A DNA stretch of 64,000 nt from Microbacterium yannicii PS01 (lineage in GTDB: Bacteria; Actinomycetota; Actinomycetes; Actinomycetales; Microbacteriaceae). Made by a program: the position numbers and the translations under genes. This document shows, one piece after another, positions 24,882-32,932 of the stretch. The DNA is taken from the NCBI RefSeq assembly GCF_000304335.1, contig NZ_CAJF01000015.1, positions 31,048 to 95,047 of the forward strand, read 5' to 3'. The notes beneath the pieces are model-generated. The model was given only the letters and a program-made list of their open reading frames with translations, was not told where the DNA came from and did not search any database. Numbering within the stretch: position 1 is the first letter of the stretch; each line of letters opens with the position of its first letter.

Positions 24882-26384
24882 GTGCCGCACGATCTCTACC
24901 GGCCTCTCGAGTTGAGCTTCGAAGGATCGGCAGTGATACCCGCCGACCGGACGCCGTTCACGCTGCGCGCCCGGCACGAGGCGTCCGGCGTGGAGCGATC
25001 GATCCCCGGGTTCTGGGACGGCGGCTCGACTTATCGCGCACGCTTCGCCCCCGACCTGGTCGGCGGCTGGGCGTGGCTCACCGAGAGCGATGACGCCGCG
25101 CTCTCGGGTGCGTCCGGCTCGTTCGACGTGGTCTCCGGCGACGATCACGGACCGGTGCGCGTGGCGCATCGCTTCCACTTCGCGCACGCCGATGGCACGC
25201 CGTTCCGACCGCTCGGAGCGACGGCCTACAACTGGCTGCACCAGGGCGAGCCGCTGTTCTCGTCGACGGTCGACACCATCGCCGAGGCGGGGTTAAACAA
25301 GTTCCGCTTCATGGTCTTTCCTCAGGGCGGCGGGTACATCGAGCATGTGCCCGAGCTCATGCCGTTCGAGAAGACCGACGGGCGCTGGGACGTCTCGAGG
25401 CCCGTTCCCGAGTTCTTCCGGCGCCTCGACCGCGCGGTCGAGATGCTGGGGGAGCGCGGGATCCAGGCCGACGTCCTGCTGTACAACGCCTACGACCGCG
25501 GCCAGTTCGGCCTCAACGAGCTCACCGAGGACGAGGACGCCGTCTACCTGCGGTACGTCGTCGCTCGCCTCGCCGCCTACCCGCACGTCTGGTGGTCGCT
25601 GTGCAACGAGTTCGACCAGCTGGAGCGGCCCGACGAGCGATGGGATCGCACGGGGGCGCTCCTTGAGCAGATCGACCCGTACGACCACCTGCGCTCGATC
25701 CACAACTGGATCGAGCTCTACGACAACAACAAGCCGTGGGTGACGCACGCCTCGATCCAGAACGGCTCGGCGACCACCGACTTCGGCCGCGCCAACCTGT
25801 ACCGCGACGTCTACCGCAAGCCGGTCGTCCTCGACGAGATCAAGTACGAAGGCGACATCCCCGACCGCTGGGGCCACCTCGACGCCGAAGAACTCGTCCA
25901 CCAGTTCTGGATCACCACGGTCGCCGGCTGCTACGCGTCGCACGGCGAGAGCTTCGTCACCGAGACCGGAAGCCTGCACATGGTCGAGGGGGGTCCGCTC
26001 CGCGGGGAGTCGCCGGCGCGCCTGGCGTTCCTCCGCGGCATCCTCGAAGACGTCGACGGTCCGGGTCTCGATCCGATCGACAAGTGGGATGACCCGGCCT
26101 ACGTGGCCGGCGTGCCGCGACAGGTCTACGTGCAGTATCTGGGGCGCTCGGCGCCCGAATCGTGGGAGTTCCGCCTGCCGATCGGCTTCCCCGGAGAGCG
26201 GCCCGAGCAGGGCGACGTGTTCGACGTCGATGTGATCGACACCTGGAACATGACGATCACGCCCGCCGGCCGCTTCACGCTCGATGACGTGCGGCGCAAC
26301 GAGGCGTTCGCCCGCGCGTCGGAGCCCGTCTCGCTGCCCGCGGGCGAGGCGCTGGCCGTGCGGATCACCCGCGTCGAGGCGTGA
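24882..26384 (+). CDS. DUF5060/DUF4038 TIM-barrel glycoside hydrolase (apiosidase-like candidate)
   Basis: A 500-residue cytosolic hydrolase. Residues about 5-85 are a DUF5060 beta-sandwich (GFWDGGSTYRARFAPDLVGG), about 95-400 are the DUF4038-type TIM barrel (FRPLGATAYNWLHQGEPLFS), and the C-terminus is a DUF5605-like beta domain. The clan-A acid/base is probably Glu243 in WSLCNEFDQLE and the nucleophile Glu319 or Glu323 in VVLDEIKYEGD. DUF4038 includes GH140, whose characterised members are apiosidases, which would fit the nearby D-apionate genes. Family membership beyond DUF4038 is not certain. The GTG start has an AAAGGAG site. Confidence 0.75.
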   Translation: MPHDLYRPLELSFEGSAVIPADRTPFTLRARHEASGVERSIPGFWDGGSTYRARFAPDLVGGWAWLTESDDAALSGASGSFDVVSGDDHGPVRVAHRFHFAHADGTPFRPLGATAYNWLHQGEPLFSSTVDTIAEAGLNKFRFMVFPQGGGYIEHVPELMPFEKTDGRWDVSRPVPEFFRRLDRAVEMLGERGIQADVLLYNAYDRGQFGLNELTEDEDAVYLRYVVARLAAYPHVWWSLCNEFDQLERPDERWDRTGALLEQIDPYDHLRSIHNWIELYDNNKPWVTHASIQNGSATTDFGRANLYRDVYRKPVVLDEIKYEGDIPDRWGHLDAEELVHQFWITTVAGCYASHGESFVTETGSLHMVEGGPLRGESPARLAFLRGILEDVDGPGLDPIDKWDDPAYVAGVPRQVYVQYLGRSAPESWEFRLPIGFPGERPEQGDVFDVDVIDTWNMTITPAGRFTLDDVRRNEAFARASEPVSLPAGEALAVRITRVEA

Positions 26385-28516
26385 CCGTGTCAGAGGCCGC
26401 GGGCGAGGCATCCGTCGACCGTCTTCGCGCGTGGCGCGGCGGTCCGCGCCTGGGAACGGCGTACTACAACGAGTACCTGCCGGATCCGTCGCGCCTCGAG
26501 ACCGACCTGCGACTGATGTCGGAGGCCGGGATCACGTGCATCCGCGTCGGTGAATCGGTCTGGTCCACCTGGGAGCCGCGCGACGGCGAGTTCGATCTCG
26601 AGTGGCTGACGCCGGTGCTCGACGGCGCCCACGCGCACGGCATCGACGTCATCCTCGGAACGCCGACCTACGCGGTGCCGCCATGGCTGGCAGCGAAGCA
26701 CCCCGAGGTCGCCGTCGCGCGCAAGGACGGGAGCACCGTGCCGTGGGGCGGGCGGCAGGAGGTCGACTACACCTCCGGCACGTTCCTCCGCTACGCCGAG
26801 CGCGTCATCCGTGCCGTCCTCGGCCGGCACGGCCGCCACCCCGCGATCGTGGGGGTGCAGCTCGACAACGAGGCGGGCCTGCACCTGATCCACAACGAGC
26901 ACGTTGTCGCACGGTTCCGCCGCTGGGTAGCCGGGCGATACGGCGACGTCGACACCCTCAATCGCGAGTGGGGGCTGACGTACTGGTCGCATCGCATCGC
27001 CGACTGGGACGAGCTGTGGGCACCGGCGGGCAATACGACTCCGGCCTACGACCTGGCGTGGCGACGGTTCCAGGCCGAGCTCACCGCCGAGTTCATCGGC
27101 TGGCAGGCCGGGATCGCGCGGGAGCTCGTCGAGCCCGACACGTTCCTCACGACGTGCATCGCCTATCAGCGGCCCGCGATGGACGACGTCGCCATCGGCG
27201 CCGCGCTCGACATCGCGAGCGGCAACGCCTACTACCTCGCGCAGGAGTCCCTCGACCTCGATCGCACCGGCGCCGGCGGGCAGTGGTACGCCGACGACGT
27301 GCCGCAGCTGATCCTCTCGGTCGACCGGATGCGCGGCACGCAGCAGGCGCCGTTCCTCGTGACCGAGACCGGAGCCGCCTCGATCGGGCCGGCGTGGCTG
27401 ACCCGTCCGCCGTACGACGGGCAGCTGGCCCAGGCCGCGTGGCTGATGGTCGCGCGCGGCGCGCGGCTGGTGTCGTACTGGCACTGGCACACGCTGCATT
27501 CCGGCGCCGAGGTGCACTGGGGCGGCATCCTCGGCCACGACCTCGCGCCCGGCCGCATCCATGGCGAGATCGCCGGCATCGGGCGCCAGTTCGCCGCCGC
27601 GGCGGAGTGGCTGGCTGATGCGGAACCCGACGCCGACGTCGCGCTGGTCCACGCGCACGACAGCGAGTGGATGATGCAGTTCGAACCGCCGCTCAGCGCC
27701 GGGGGCGACGCTCCCGATCGAGCTTCGTACGGCCGCATCGTCGGCGCGTTCGGGCGGGCCGCGGTGGACGCAGGACGGCAGATCGCCCATGTCAACGAGC
27801 GCCAGCTGCCATCGGCAGCCGACCTCGCGCGGCGATACCCCGTGGTGATCGTGGCCGGCCTGGTCGCGGCATCCGATCGCACGCTCGACGTGCTCGCGGA
27901 GTACGCCCGTCTGGGTGGACGCCTCATCGTCGGGCCCCGCACCGGCTACGGCGACGAGGAAGGGCGCATGCGCGCGTCGACGGCCCCGGCGGTCCTCGGC
28001 CCGGCAGCCGGTGTCCGCTATCGCGAGTTCGCGGCGCTCGCCGAGCCGGTCGCGGTAGAAACAGCATCGGGGGCTTCATCGGGAGAGCCCGCTGCGGCAT
28101 CCGGGCACGCCCACGGCTGGATGGACGCTCTCGAGGCCGACGGCGCCGAGGTGCTGCTGCGCTTCCGGCACCCGCACTACGGCCGCTGGGCCGCCGTGAC
28201 CCGACGCGCGGCGGGCGAGGGTGCGATCACCGTGGTCGGCACGCTCCTGGACCGTTCGCTGCTTGCGGCTGTCATGACGGATGCCGCGGGCCCCGCATCG
28301 ATCGTCAGCCCGCTGGCCGCGCGCCCGAGCACCGTGACCGCTCACTCGCTCGTCGGCGGACGCGGTCGCGTGTGGGTGGTGCACAACTGGTCGGGTTCAC
28401 CGTGCACGGTCCGGCTGCGCCGTGCCGTGGCATCCGTGGTCGACGACACCGCTCATGGGGAGGATGCCGACGTGGAGCTCGCCCCCTGGGACGTCCGGAT
28501 CTGGTCCGAGGCCTGA
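26381..28516 (+). CDS. GH42 beta-galactosidase
   Basis: A 711-residue GH42 enzyme. The TIM barrel (about 20-400) opens with LGTAYYNEYLPDPSRLETDL and IRVGESVWSTWEPRDGEFDL. The acid/base is Glu164 in VGVQLDNEAGLH and the nucleophile Glu329 in PFLVTETGAAS. A trimerisation (A4-like) domain and a C-terminal beta domain follow. It may also act on alpha-L-arabinopyranosides, as some GH42 members do. It overlaps the upstream hydrolase by four bases (GTGA) and ends the plus-strand operon, converging on the lactonase-like gene. Confidence 0.88.
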   Translation: MTVSEAAGEASVDRLRAWRGGPRLGTAYYNEYLPDPSRLETDLRLMSEAGITCIRVGESVWSTWEPRDGEFDLEWLTPVLDGAHAHGIDVILGTPTYAVPPWLAAKHPEVAVARKDGSTVPWGGRQEVDYTSGTFLRYAERVIRAVLGRHGRHPAIVGVQLDNEAGLHLIHNEHVVARFRRWVAGRYGDVDTLNREWGLTYWSHRIADWDELWAPAGNTTPAYDLAWRRFQAELTAEFIGWQAGIARELVEPDTFLTTCIAYQRPAMDDVAIGAALDIASGNAYYLAQESLDLDRTGAGGQWYADDVPQLILSVDRMRGTQQAPFLVTETGAASIGPAWLTRPPYDGQLAQAAWLMVARGARLVSYWHWHTLHSGAEVHWGGILGHDLAPGRIHGEIAGIGRQFAAAAEWLADAEPDADVALVHAHDSEWMMQFEPPLSAGGDAPDRASYGRIVGAFGRAAVDAGRQIAHVNERQLPSAADLARRYPVVIVAGLVAASDRTLDVLAEYARLGGRLIVGPRTGYGDEEGRMRASTAPAVLGPAAGVRYREFAALAEPVAVETASGASSGEPAAASGHAHGWMDALEADGAEVLLRFRHPHYGRWAAVTRRAAGEGAITVVGTLLDRSLLAAVMTDAAGPASIVSPLAARPSTVTAHSLVGGRGRVWVVHNWSGSPCTVRLRRAVASVVDDTAHGEDADVELAPWDVRIWSEA

Positions 28517-28534
28517 CGCTCACGAGCCTGGAGA

Positions 28535-28599
28535 CCGGGTAGTTCCCGGCTTTCCGGGCTCGCGGGCCTCTCGGATCGGGCGAACGCGGGGAAGCCCGG
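28535..28599. terminator. Hairpin region between convergent GH42 and lactonase genes
   Basis: A short hairpin, ccggg (28535-28539) pairing with cccgg (28545-28549), and a second pair, ccgggct (28554-28560) with agcccgg (28593-28599), fill the 98-base convergent gap. No U-tract is evident, so it is a candidate structured, bidirectional terminator of the GC-rich type. Confidence 0.4.
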
Positions 28600-28614
28600 T
28601 TCGGGATCCGGTGG

Positions 28615-30342
28615 CTAGAGACGGACGAAGGCGCCGGCAGCCACGGTCATCACGTGGCGGCCGCCGTCGGCGACCTCGACCTCGACCCGGCGCTCGTGGC
28701 GGTCGAGGTTGGCGACGAGGACGATGTCGCCGGCGTCGCCGCGGGCTCCGACGGCCCACACCAGTCCGTCAGGCGACGAACCGCGCAGCGCGGACGCCCC
28801 CGAGAGGCCCGCGAGTGCGGTGACCGCCTCGGCGACGGGGCGCGGTGAGCCGTCCGAGGCGCGGATGCCTCGGTCGCCCCACTCCTCGAAGTACGCCAGC
28901 GTCGCGACGCCGGGAACGGCCAGGGCCGCGGCGCTCGCCACCGTCCACGCCGCGGCTTCAGGCGCGGCCAGGCGCGCGTCGCCGGCGTCGATCAGCGCCG
29001 AGCCGTAGCCCGCCCTGAGGTCGTCGTGCGGCGGCATCGGGGGCGGCACGGTGGCCACGTCGTTGAAGTGCGGACGCAGCGAGATCGGGCCGATGTGCAC
29101 CGGCAGGCCGTCGGCGATCTCGACCGCCTGGGTCGCGACCAGCCGCTGCATCGGCAGAGACTCAACGAGCTGCGCCGTGCTGAGGCTGTGGAAGAGCGGC
29201 GTCGCGCTGAACACCACGCCGTCGAGGTCGTCCGGCAGGCGGTGGTGCTCGCGATTGAGCTCGGTGAAGTGCGAGCGCGCTCCTCCGACGACGTCGGCGG
29301 TGACCCCGGCATCGGCGAGCGCCTCGCGCAGCAGGTCGACGGCTGCGGCATCCGACACGTGCCGGGACGGCCCGGTCGGCCAGAACGCCGTCACGCGAAC
29401 CAGCGGCAAGCCCGCCAGCGCACGTGCGTCGTCGGTGATGCGGGTGTGGTCGTCGTCGGCGAGCACGAATCGCACATCGAGGGGAAGACCGGCGGATGCC
29501 GCGCGCTCGAGCGCCGCTCGCCAGTTGCGAGTCGCGAGATCGAGCTCGACGATGACCGCCGAGCCGTGCGCGGCGACGCCGGGCGCGGGGTCCGGTGCCG
29601 AAGCGGCCGAGACCGCGATCGCGGGGAACGGCGTGCCCGGCTCGAGCACGATGCGCACGACGTCGTCATCGGCCGGGGCCGGGGCGGACCCTGCGACGGT
29701 GATCGCGATGGTCTGGACGACCCGCTCACCCGCGGCGAGCCGATAGGGGAACGGGAGGGAGAGCGGACGGCTGTAGGTCTTGTACGACGCATCCGTCCAG
29801 TTGCGCTGGTCCTCCATCTCGAACACGTCGCCCTCGAAACGGAGGTCGACGGCCAGGCCGGCGTCGTTCCACGCAAGACCCGCGATGTCGATCGCGGGTT
29901 GGTGCGGGCTGATTCCGGCAGGAAAGCGGGTCTGCTCGACGTCGCCGCCGGGGTGCTGGATGCGCAAGGCCTCGCCGGCGAGCCCCGGGGGGTGCAGCAC
30001 GACGAGTCCGGTGCGGTTGGTCGAGAAGTCCGCGCCCGATTCGAGGTCGGTGAGCACCACGAGGCGGTCCGGCCGTCGCACCTCAGCGCGGACGATCCCG
30101 CGCAGGTCGGCGCCGAGCTCTTCGCAGCGGACATGCAGGGTGACGGCGAGGTCGCTCGTGTCGACACGGTCGACGAGCAGCGGCGGCGTGTCCCAGTTGT
30201 GGTCGCGGACGACCGCCCGCGCCGAGCGCAGCACGACGTGGCCCTCATACGAGATGTCGGCGAACTCGTCGTCGCGCACCTCGATCGACCACGCCCCGCT
30301 CCGCCACTCGCGGACGCTTCCGCCCCACCACTGGTCGCTCAC
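28615..30342 (-). CDS. apnL: D-apionate lactonase-like protein
   Basis: About 575 residues. No signal peptide. Its size, an N-terminal beta-rich domain (about 1-230: WRSGAWSIEVRDDEFADISY, then PPLLVDRVDTSDLAVTLHV), a middle TIM-barrel region (LDVRFVLADDDHTRITDDA, then GGARSHFTELNREHHRLPDD, DGVVFSATPLFHSLST) and a C-terminal beta domain (about 510-575) fit the three-part D-apionate lactonase family (ApnL). Known ApnL opens D-apionolactone to D-apionate. It is the last gene of the minus-strand operon, 126 bases after the SDR, with an inverted repeat in that gap. The GTG start at 30342 begins SDQWWGG. The identification rests on memory of the family and on the flanking pathway genes. Confidence 0.7.
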   Translation of the reverse strand: MSDQWWGGSVREWRSGAWSIEVRDDEFADISYEGHVVLRSARAVVRDHNWDTPPLLVDRVDTSDLAVTLHVRCEELGADLRGIVRAEVRRPDRLVVLTDLESGADFSTNRTGLVVLHPPGLAGEALRIQHPGGDVEQTRFPAGISPHQPAIDIAGLAWNDAGLAVDLRFEGDVFEMEDQRNWTDASYKTYSRPLSLPFPYRLAAGERVVQTIAITVAGSAPAPADDDVVRIVLEPGTPFPAIAVSAASAPDPAPGVAAHGSAVIVELDLATRNWRAALERAASAGLPLDVRFVLADDDHTRITDDARALAGLPLVRVTAFWPTGPSRHVSDAAAVDLLREALADAGVTADVVGGARSHFTELNREHHRLPDDLDGVVFSATPLFHSLSTAQLVESLPMQRLVATQAVEIADGLPVHIGPISLRPHFNDVATVPPPMPPHDDLRAGYGSALIDAGDARLAAPEAAAWTVASAAALAVPGVATLAYFEEWGDRGIRASDGSPRPVAEAVTALAGLSGASALRGSSPDGLVWAVGARGDAGDIVLVANLDRHERRVEVEVADGGRHVMTVAAGAFVRL

Positions 30343-30376
30343 TCTTCGATCCTGTCCTCTCCTGGTCGGCCCCGCA

Positions 30377-30438
30377 CGTTCACCTGCCCTGTGTCCACGC
30401 TTTTCGGCCTTCAGCCGCACGCCCAGGGCACGTGAACG
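30377..30438. repeat. Imperfect inverted repeat upstream of the lactonase gene
   Basis: cgttcacctgccctg (30377-30391) and cagggcacgtgaacg (30424-30438) match at 14 of 15 positions, with an inner cggc/gccg hairpin in between. It lies in the 126-base gap between two co-directional genes, so it may attenuate the downstream lactonase or be a dispersed palindrome. The core resembles other long palindromes in this window in layout, not in sequence. Confidence 0.5.
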
Positions 30439-30468
30439 AGGTGGGGCACCGCGCGGCGCGCGCCGGGC

Positions 30469-31221
30469 TCAGATCGTCATGCCGCCGTCGACGGCGAACA
30501 GGGCGCCGGTGGCGAAGGCCGCGTCGTCCGACGCGAGGAACACCATGATGCCCTCGACGTCCTGCGGCGTCCCGGCCCGGCCCATCGGAATCCGCCCGAC
30601 GATGGCGGCGCGCGCCTCCGGGTCGGACGTGATCGTCGTCACCAGCGACGTCTCGGTATAGCCGGGGACCACGGTGTTGATCCGGATGCCTCGGCCGGCA
30701 TATGCCGCCGCGACCGTCCGCGCGAGCCCGTGGATGCCGGCCTTCGACGCGCTGTAGGCCGTGAAATCCTTGCCCTCGCCGTTCAGGCCGGTCGGCGACC
30801 CCGTCAGGATGATCGAGCCGCCGCCGCGCGGCAGCATCGAGCGGATCGCGTGCTTGACGGTCAGGAACGTGCCGGTCAGGTTGACGTCGATCGTCCGCCG
30901 CCACACCTCGAGGTCGAGGTCGGCTGCCGGGGCGTCGTGCCCGAACAGCTGCACACCCGCGTTCGCCACGACGACGTCCGGCGCCCATCCGGCACCATCC
31001 AGCTCGGTGAAGGCGGCATCGACCGAAGGCTCGTCCGAGATGTCCATCGCCGATGCTCGGGCCGACTCCCCGAGCGCCTCGGCCGTCGAAGCGGCGGCGG
31101 CGGCCTCCCGGTCCGCGATCACGACGCGTGCGCCTTCACGGACGAAGCGCTCGGCGACGGCGCGGCCGATGCCGGTGCCGGCGCCCGTGACGAGCGCGGT
31201 CTTGCCTTCGAGTCGCGACAT
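30469..31221 (-). CDS. Short-chain dehydrogenase (possible D-apiose dehydrogenase)
   Basis: A 250-residue classical SDR: TGAGTGIG cofactor motif (about 12-19), NAG at 87-89, catalytic Ser in SIILTGS, and YSASK (Tyr/Lys). The C-terminus FAVDGGMTI is typical. The known D-apiose dehydrogenase (ApsD) is a Gfo/Idh/MocA protein, which is not seen here, so this SDR could do that oxidation (D-apiose to D-apionolactone) or another oxidation in the pathway (inference). ATG at 31221 has GAGAGG upstream and lies 11 bases after the ApnO stop. Confidence 0.75.
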   Translation of the reverse strand: MSRLEGKTALVTGAGTGIGRAVAERFVREGARVVIADREAAAAASTAEALGESARASAMDISDEPSVDAAFTELDGAGWAPDVVVANAGVQLFGHDAPAADLDLEVWRRTIDVNLTGTFLTVKHAIRSMLPRGGGSIILTGSPTGLNGEGKDFTAYSASKAGIHGLARTVAAAYAGRGIRINTVVPGYTETSLVTTITSDPEARAAIVGRIPMGRAGTPQDVEGIMVFLASDDAAFATGALFAVDGGMTI

Positions 31222-31232
31222 GCCGGCCCCTC

Positions 31233-32126
31233 TCAACCCTCGTGGTGACCGCGGTCGATCGCGGGGAGGTGCAGCATGCGCGCCAGGTTCTTGTCGAGCT
31301 CGTCGTCGCGGAAGATCTTCTTCCAGTCGTCCTTGATGATGCTCTCGCGGCCGTAGTCCATCGCGATGAGGCAGGCGTCGCTGAACGGGTTGTCACCGCG
31401 CAGGCCGTTGGCCAGCGCCACCTGGGTGTGGCCGTACAGGATGCTGCGGGCCGCCGCCTCGGGCACGCCCATGGTGTTCACCGTCTCCTGGAGCGCCTCG
31501 TTCAGCAGGGCGCCGATCATGCACGCGACCGTCTCGACGAGGGTCGGCTCGAGCTGGGCGAGCTGCTTGATGGTGACCCAGTGCACGTCGATCACGGGGG
31601 CGTAGATGGCGCGCACGGTCGCCTCGACGATCGCCTGCTTGGCGGGGTCGTCGGACTCGACCGCGGCGATCGCGTCCTGCGGGGCGGCGATGCCGCCGAA
31701 CGTGTCCGCCCACTCCTCGGGCGTCTGCCGCTGCAGGAAGATCGACGGGTGGCAGGGGTGAGCGACGGCCTGGATGACGTCCTCGCGGGTGGTGAGCAGG
31801 CCGGCGTACGCGGCGGCCGGGTCGAGCGTCAGCACGATCGCGCCCGGCTGCAGCTGGGGGACGAGCTCGGCCGTGACCGACTGGAGTGCCAGGTCGGGCA
31901 CGGCCAGCACGACGATCTCGGCGTCCGCGACGGCGGCCGCGGCATCCGTCAGCTCACGGCCGGCGTCGATCGTGCGCTGCTGACCGGCGGGCGAGTTCTC
32001 GACGTAAGCGACCTGGTGATCGGTCTTGACGAGGTTGTTCGAGACGCGCATGCCCATCTTGCCGCCCGCTCCGATGACGGCGATCTTGTAGGTCTGCGTG
32101 CTGGTTTCGTTGGCCGTGGTGCTCAT
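31233..32126 (-). CDS. apnO: D-apionate oxidoisomerase-like protein (PGDH C-terminal family)
   Basis: A 297-residue NAD-binding oxidoreductase. The Rossmann motif IAVIGAGGKMG lies at about 15-25, followed by EIVVLAVPDLALQSVTAELV. The C-terminal half (HPCHPSIFLQRQTPEEWADT, WVTIKQLAQLEPTLVETVAC and MDYGRESIIKDDWKKIF) is the phosphogluconate-dehydrogenase C-terminal type domain used by ApnO. Known ApnO converts D-apionate to 3-oxo-isoapionate. It overlaps the OiaC-like gene by four bases and precedes the SDR and lactonase, matching D-apionate gene neighbourhoods. Confidence 0.75.
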   Translation of the reverse strand: MSTTANETSTQTYKIAVIGAGGKMGMRVSNNLVKTDHQVAYVENSPAGQQRTIDAGRELTDAAAAVADAEIVVLAVPDLALQSVTAELVPQLQPGAIVLTLDPAAAYAGLLTTREDVIQAVAHPCHPSIFLQRQTPEEWADTFGGIAAPQDAIAAVESDDPAKQAIVEATVRAIYAPVIDVHWVTIKQLAQLEPTLVETVACMIGALLNEALQETVNTMGVPEAAARSILYGHTQVALANGLRGDNPFSDACLIAMDYGRESIIKDDWKKIFRDDELDKNLARMLHLPAIDRGHHEG

Positions 32127-32932
32127 GCGATGCTCCTCAGATATTCGACGGTGATGCGGGTCCATTCCCGCTCGGTTCGGATGGTGGTCTCGGGGTCTCC
32201 CTGCCACGAGAGCCAGTGCTCGACGATCTCGTTGACCTCCCGCCGGTCGCCCGCGGTCTGTCGCGGGCGGACCGTGTCGAGCAGGTGCGGGTAGTCATGC
32301 AGGCCGGCCCCCATCGGCGCGCCGCCGTAGGTGAATCCCACCCAGCCGGCCTGGCGCGCGAAGGCGAAGTCCTTGACGTGGATGTTCTTCACGTGTGGTG
32401 CGGTCGCCTCGACGCAGTCCCGCGGGCGCTCGAGTCGGGCGACGACGTTCGCCGGGTCGAGGCACACGCCGAGCCGCTCGCTGCCGATGCGCTCGATCAG
32501 GCCGACCAGCTCCTCGGTCGCGATCTGCTCGTACGTCTCGAGGGCGAGGTCGACTCCGGATGCCTCGAACCGCGGCAGCGCGGCGCGGAGCCATTCGTCG
32601 GCCTGAGCCAGGGTGGGCCGGGTCTCGGGGGAGTAGAGCATGCTCCGCACCAGGCGCGCGCCGAAGACCTCGGCGAGCTTGAGGAACCGGGCCAGCCGGT
32701 CGGGCTCGATGCCCTTGGTGCCCAACTCGATCGTGAGGCCGAGGTCGCGCGCGGCGGCAGCGGCGTCCGCGATCTCTGCCGCCGTCATCGCCTCGAGCGG
32801 CGCGTAGTCGCAGATCTGGAACAGGTCCACGCCGAGGGCCTTGGTGGCCTCGAACGCGCCGACGAGCGAGAGCGGCTCCAGCACCTGGTCGGAGTGCTGC
32901 CAGAAGAAGGCGTACGTTCCCAGCCCGATCAT
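32123..32932 (-). CDS. oiaC: 3-oxo-isoapionate decarboxylase-like TIM barrel
   Basis: A 269-residue sugar-phosphate isomerase/epimerase-like TIM barrel. IGLGTYAFFWQHSDQVLEPL is the start, followed by GVDLFQICDYAPL, DLALETYEQIATEEL, GVCLDPANVVARL and HVKNIHVKDFAFARQ, which supply the Glu/Asp/His ligands of a divalent metal site. In D-apionate pathways the OiaC member decarboxylates 3-oxo-isoapionate to L-erythrulose, which fits the kinase and isomerases upstream. It is joined by ATGA overlaps to the genes on both sides. A general isomerase role remains possible. Confidence 0.68.
   Translation of the reverse strand: MIGLGTYAFFWQHSDQVLEPLSLVGAFEATKALGVDLFQICDYAPLEAMTAAEIADAAAAARDLGLTIELGTKGIEPDRLARFLKLAEVFGARLVRSMLYSPETRPTLAQADEWLRAALPRFEASGVDLALETYEQIATEELVGLIERIGSERLGVCLDPANVVARLERPRDCVEATAPHVKNIHVKDFAFARQAGWVGFTYGGAPMGAGLHDYPHLLDTVRPRQTAGDRREVNEIVEHWLSWQGDPETTIRTEREWTRITVEYLRSIA

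Noticed and set aside
28277..28283. Recurring GGATGCC/GGCATCC word as a chromosome-architecture signal
   Set aside because: It occurs on both strands, mostly in coding frames as Asp-Ala or Ala-Ser codons, so codon pairing explains it better than a directional signal. I could not count it.
29026..30435. Long plus-strand frame across the lactonase-like gene
   Set aside because: Antisense shadow; repeated Arg/His/Asp composition and no start support.
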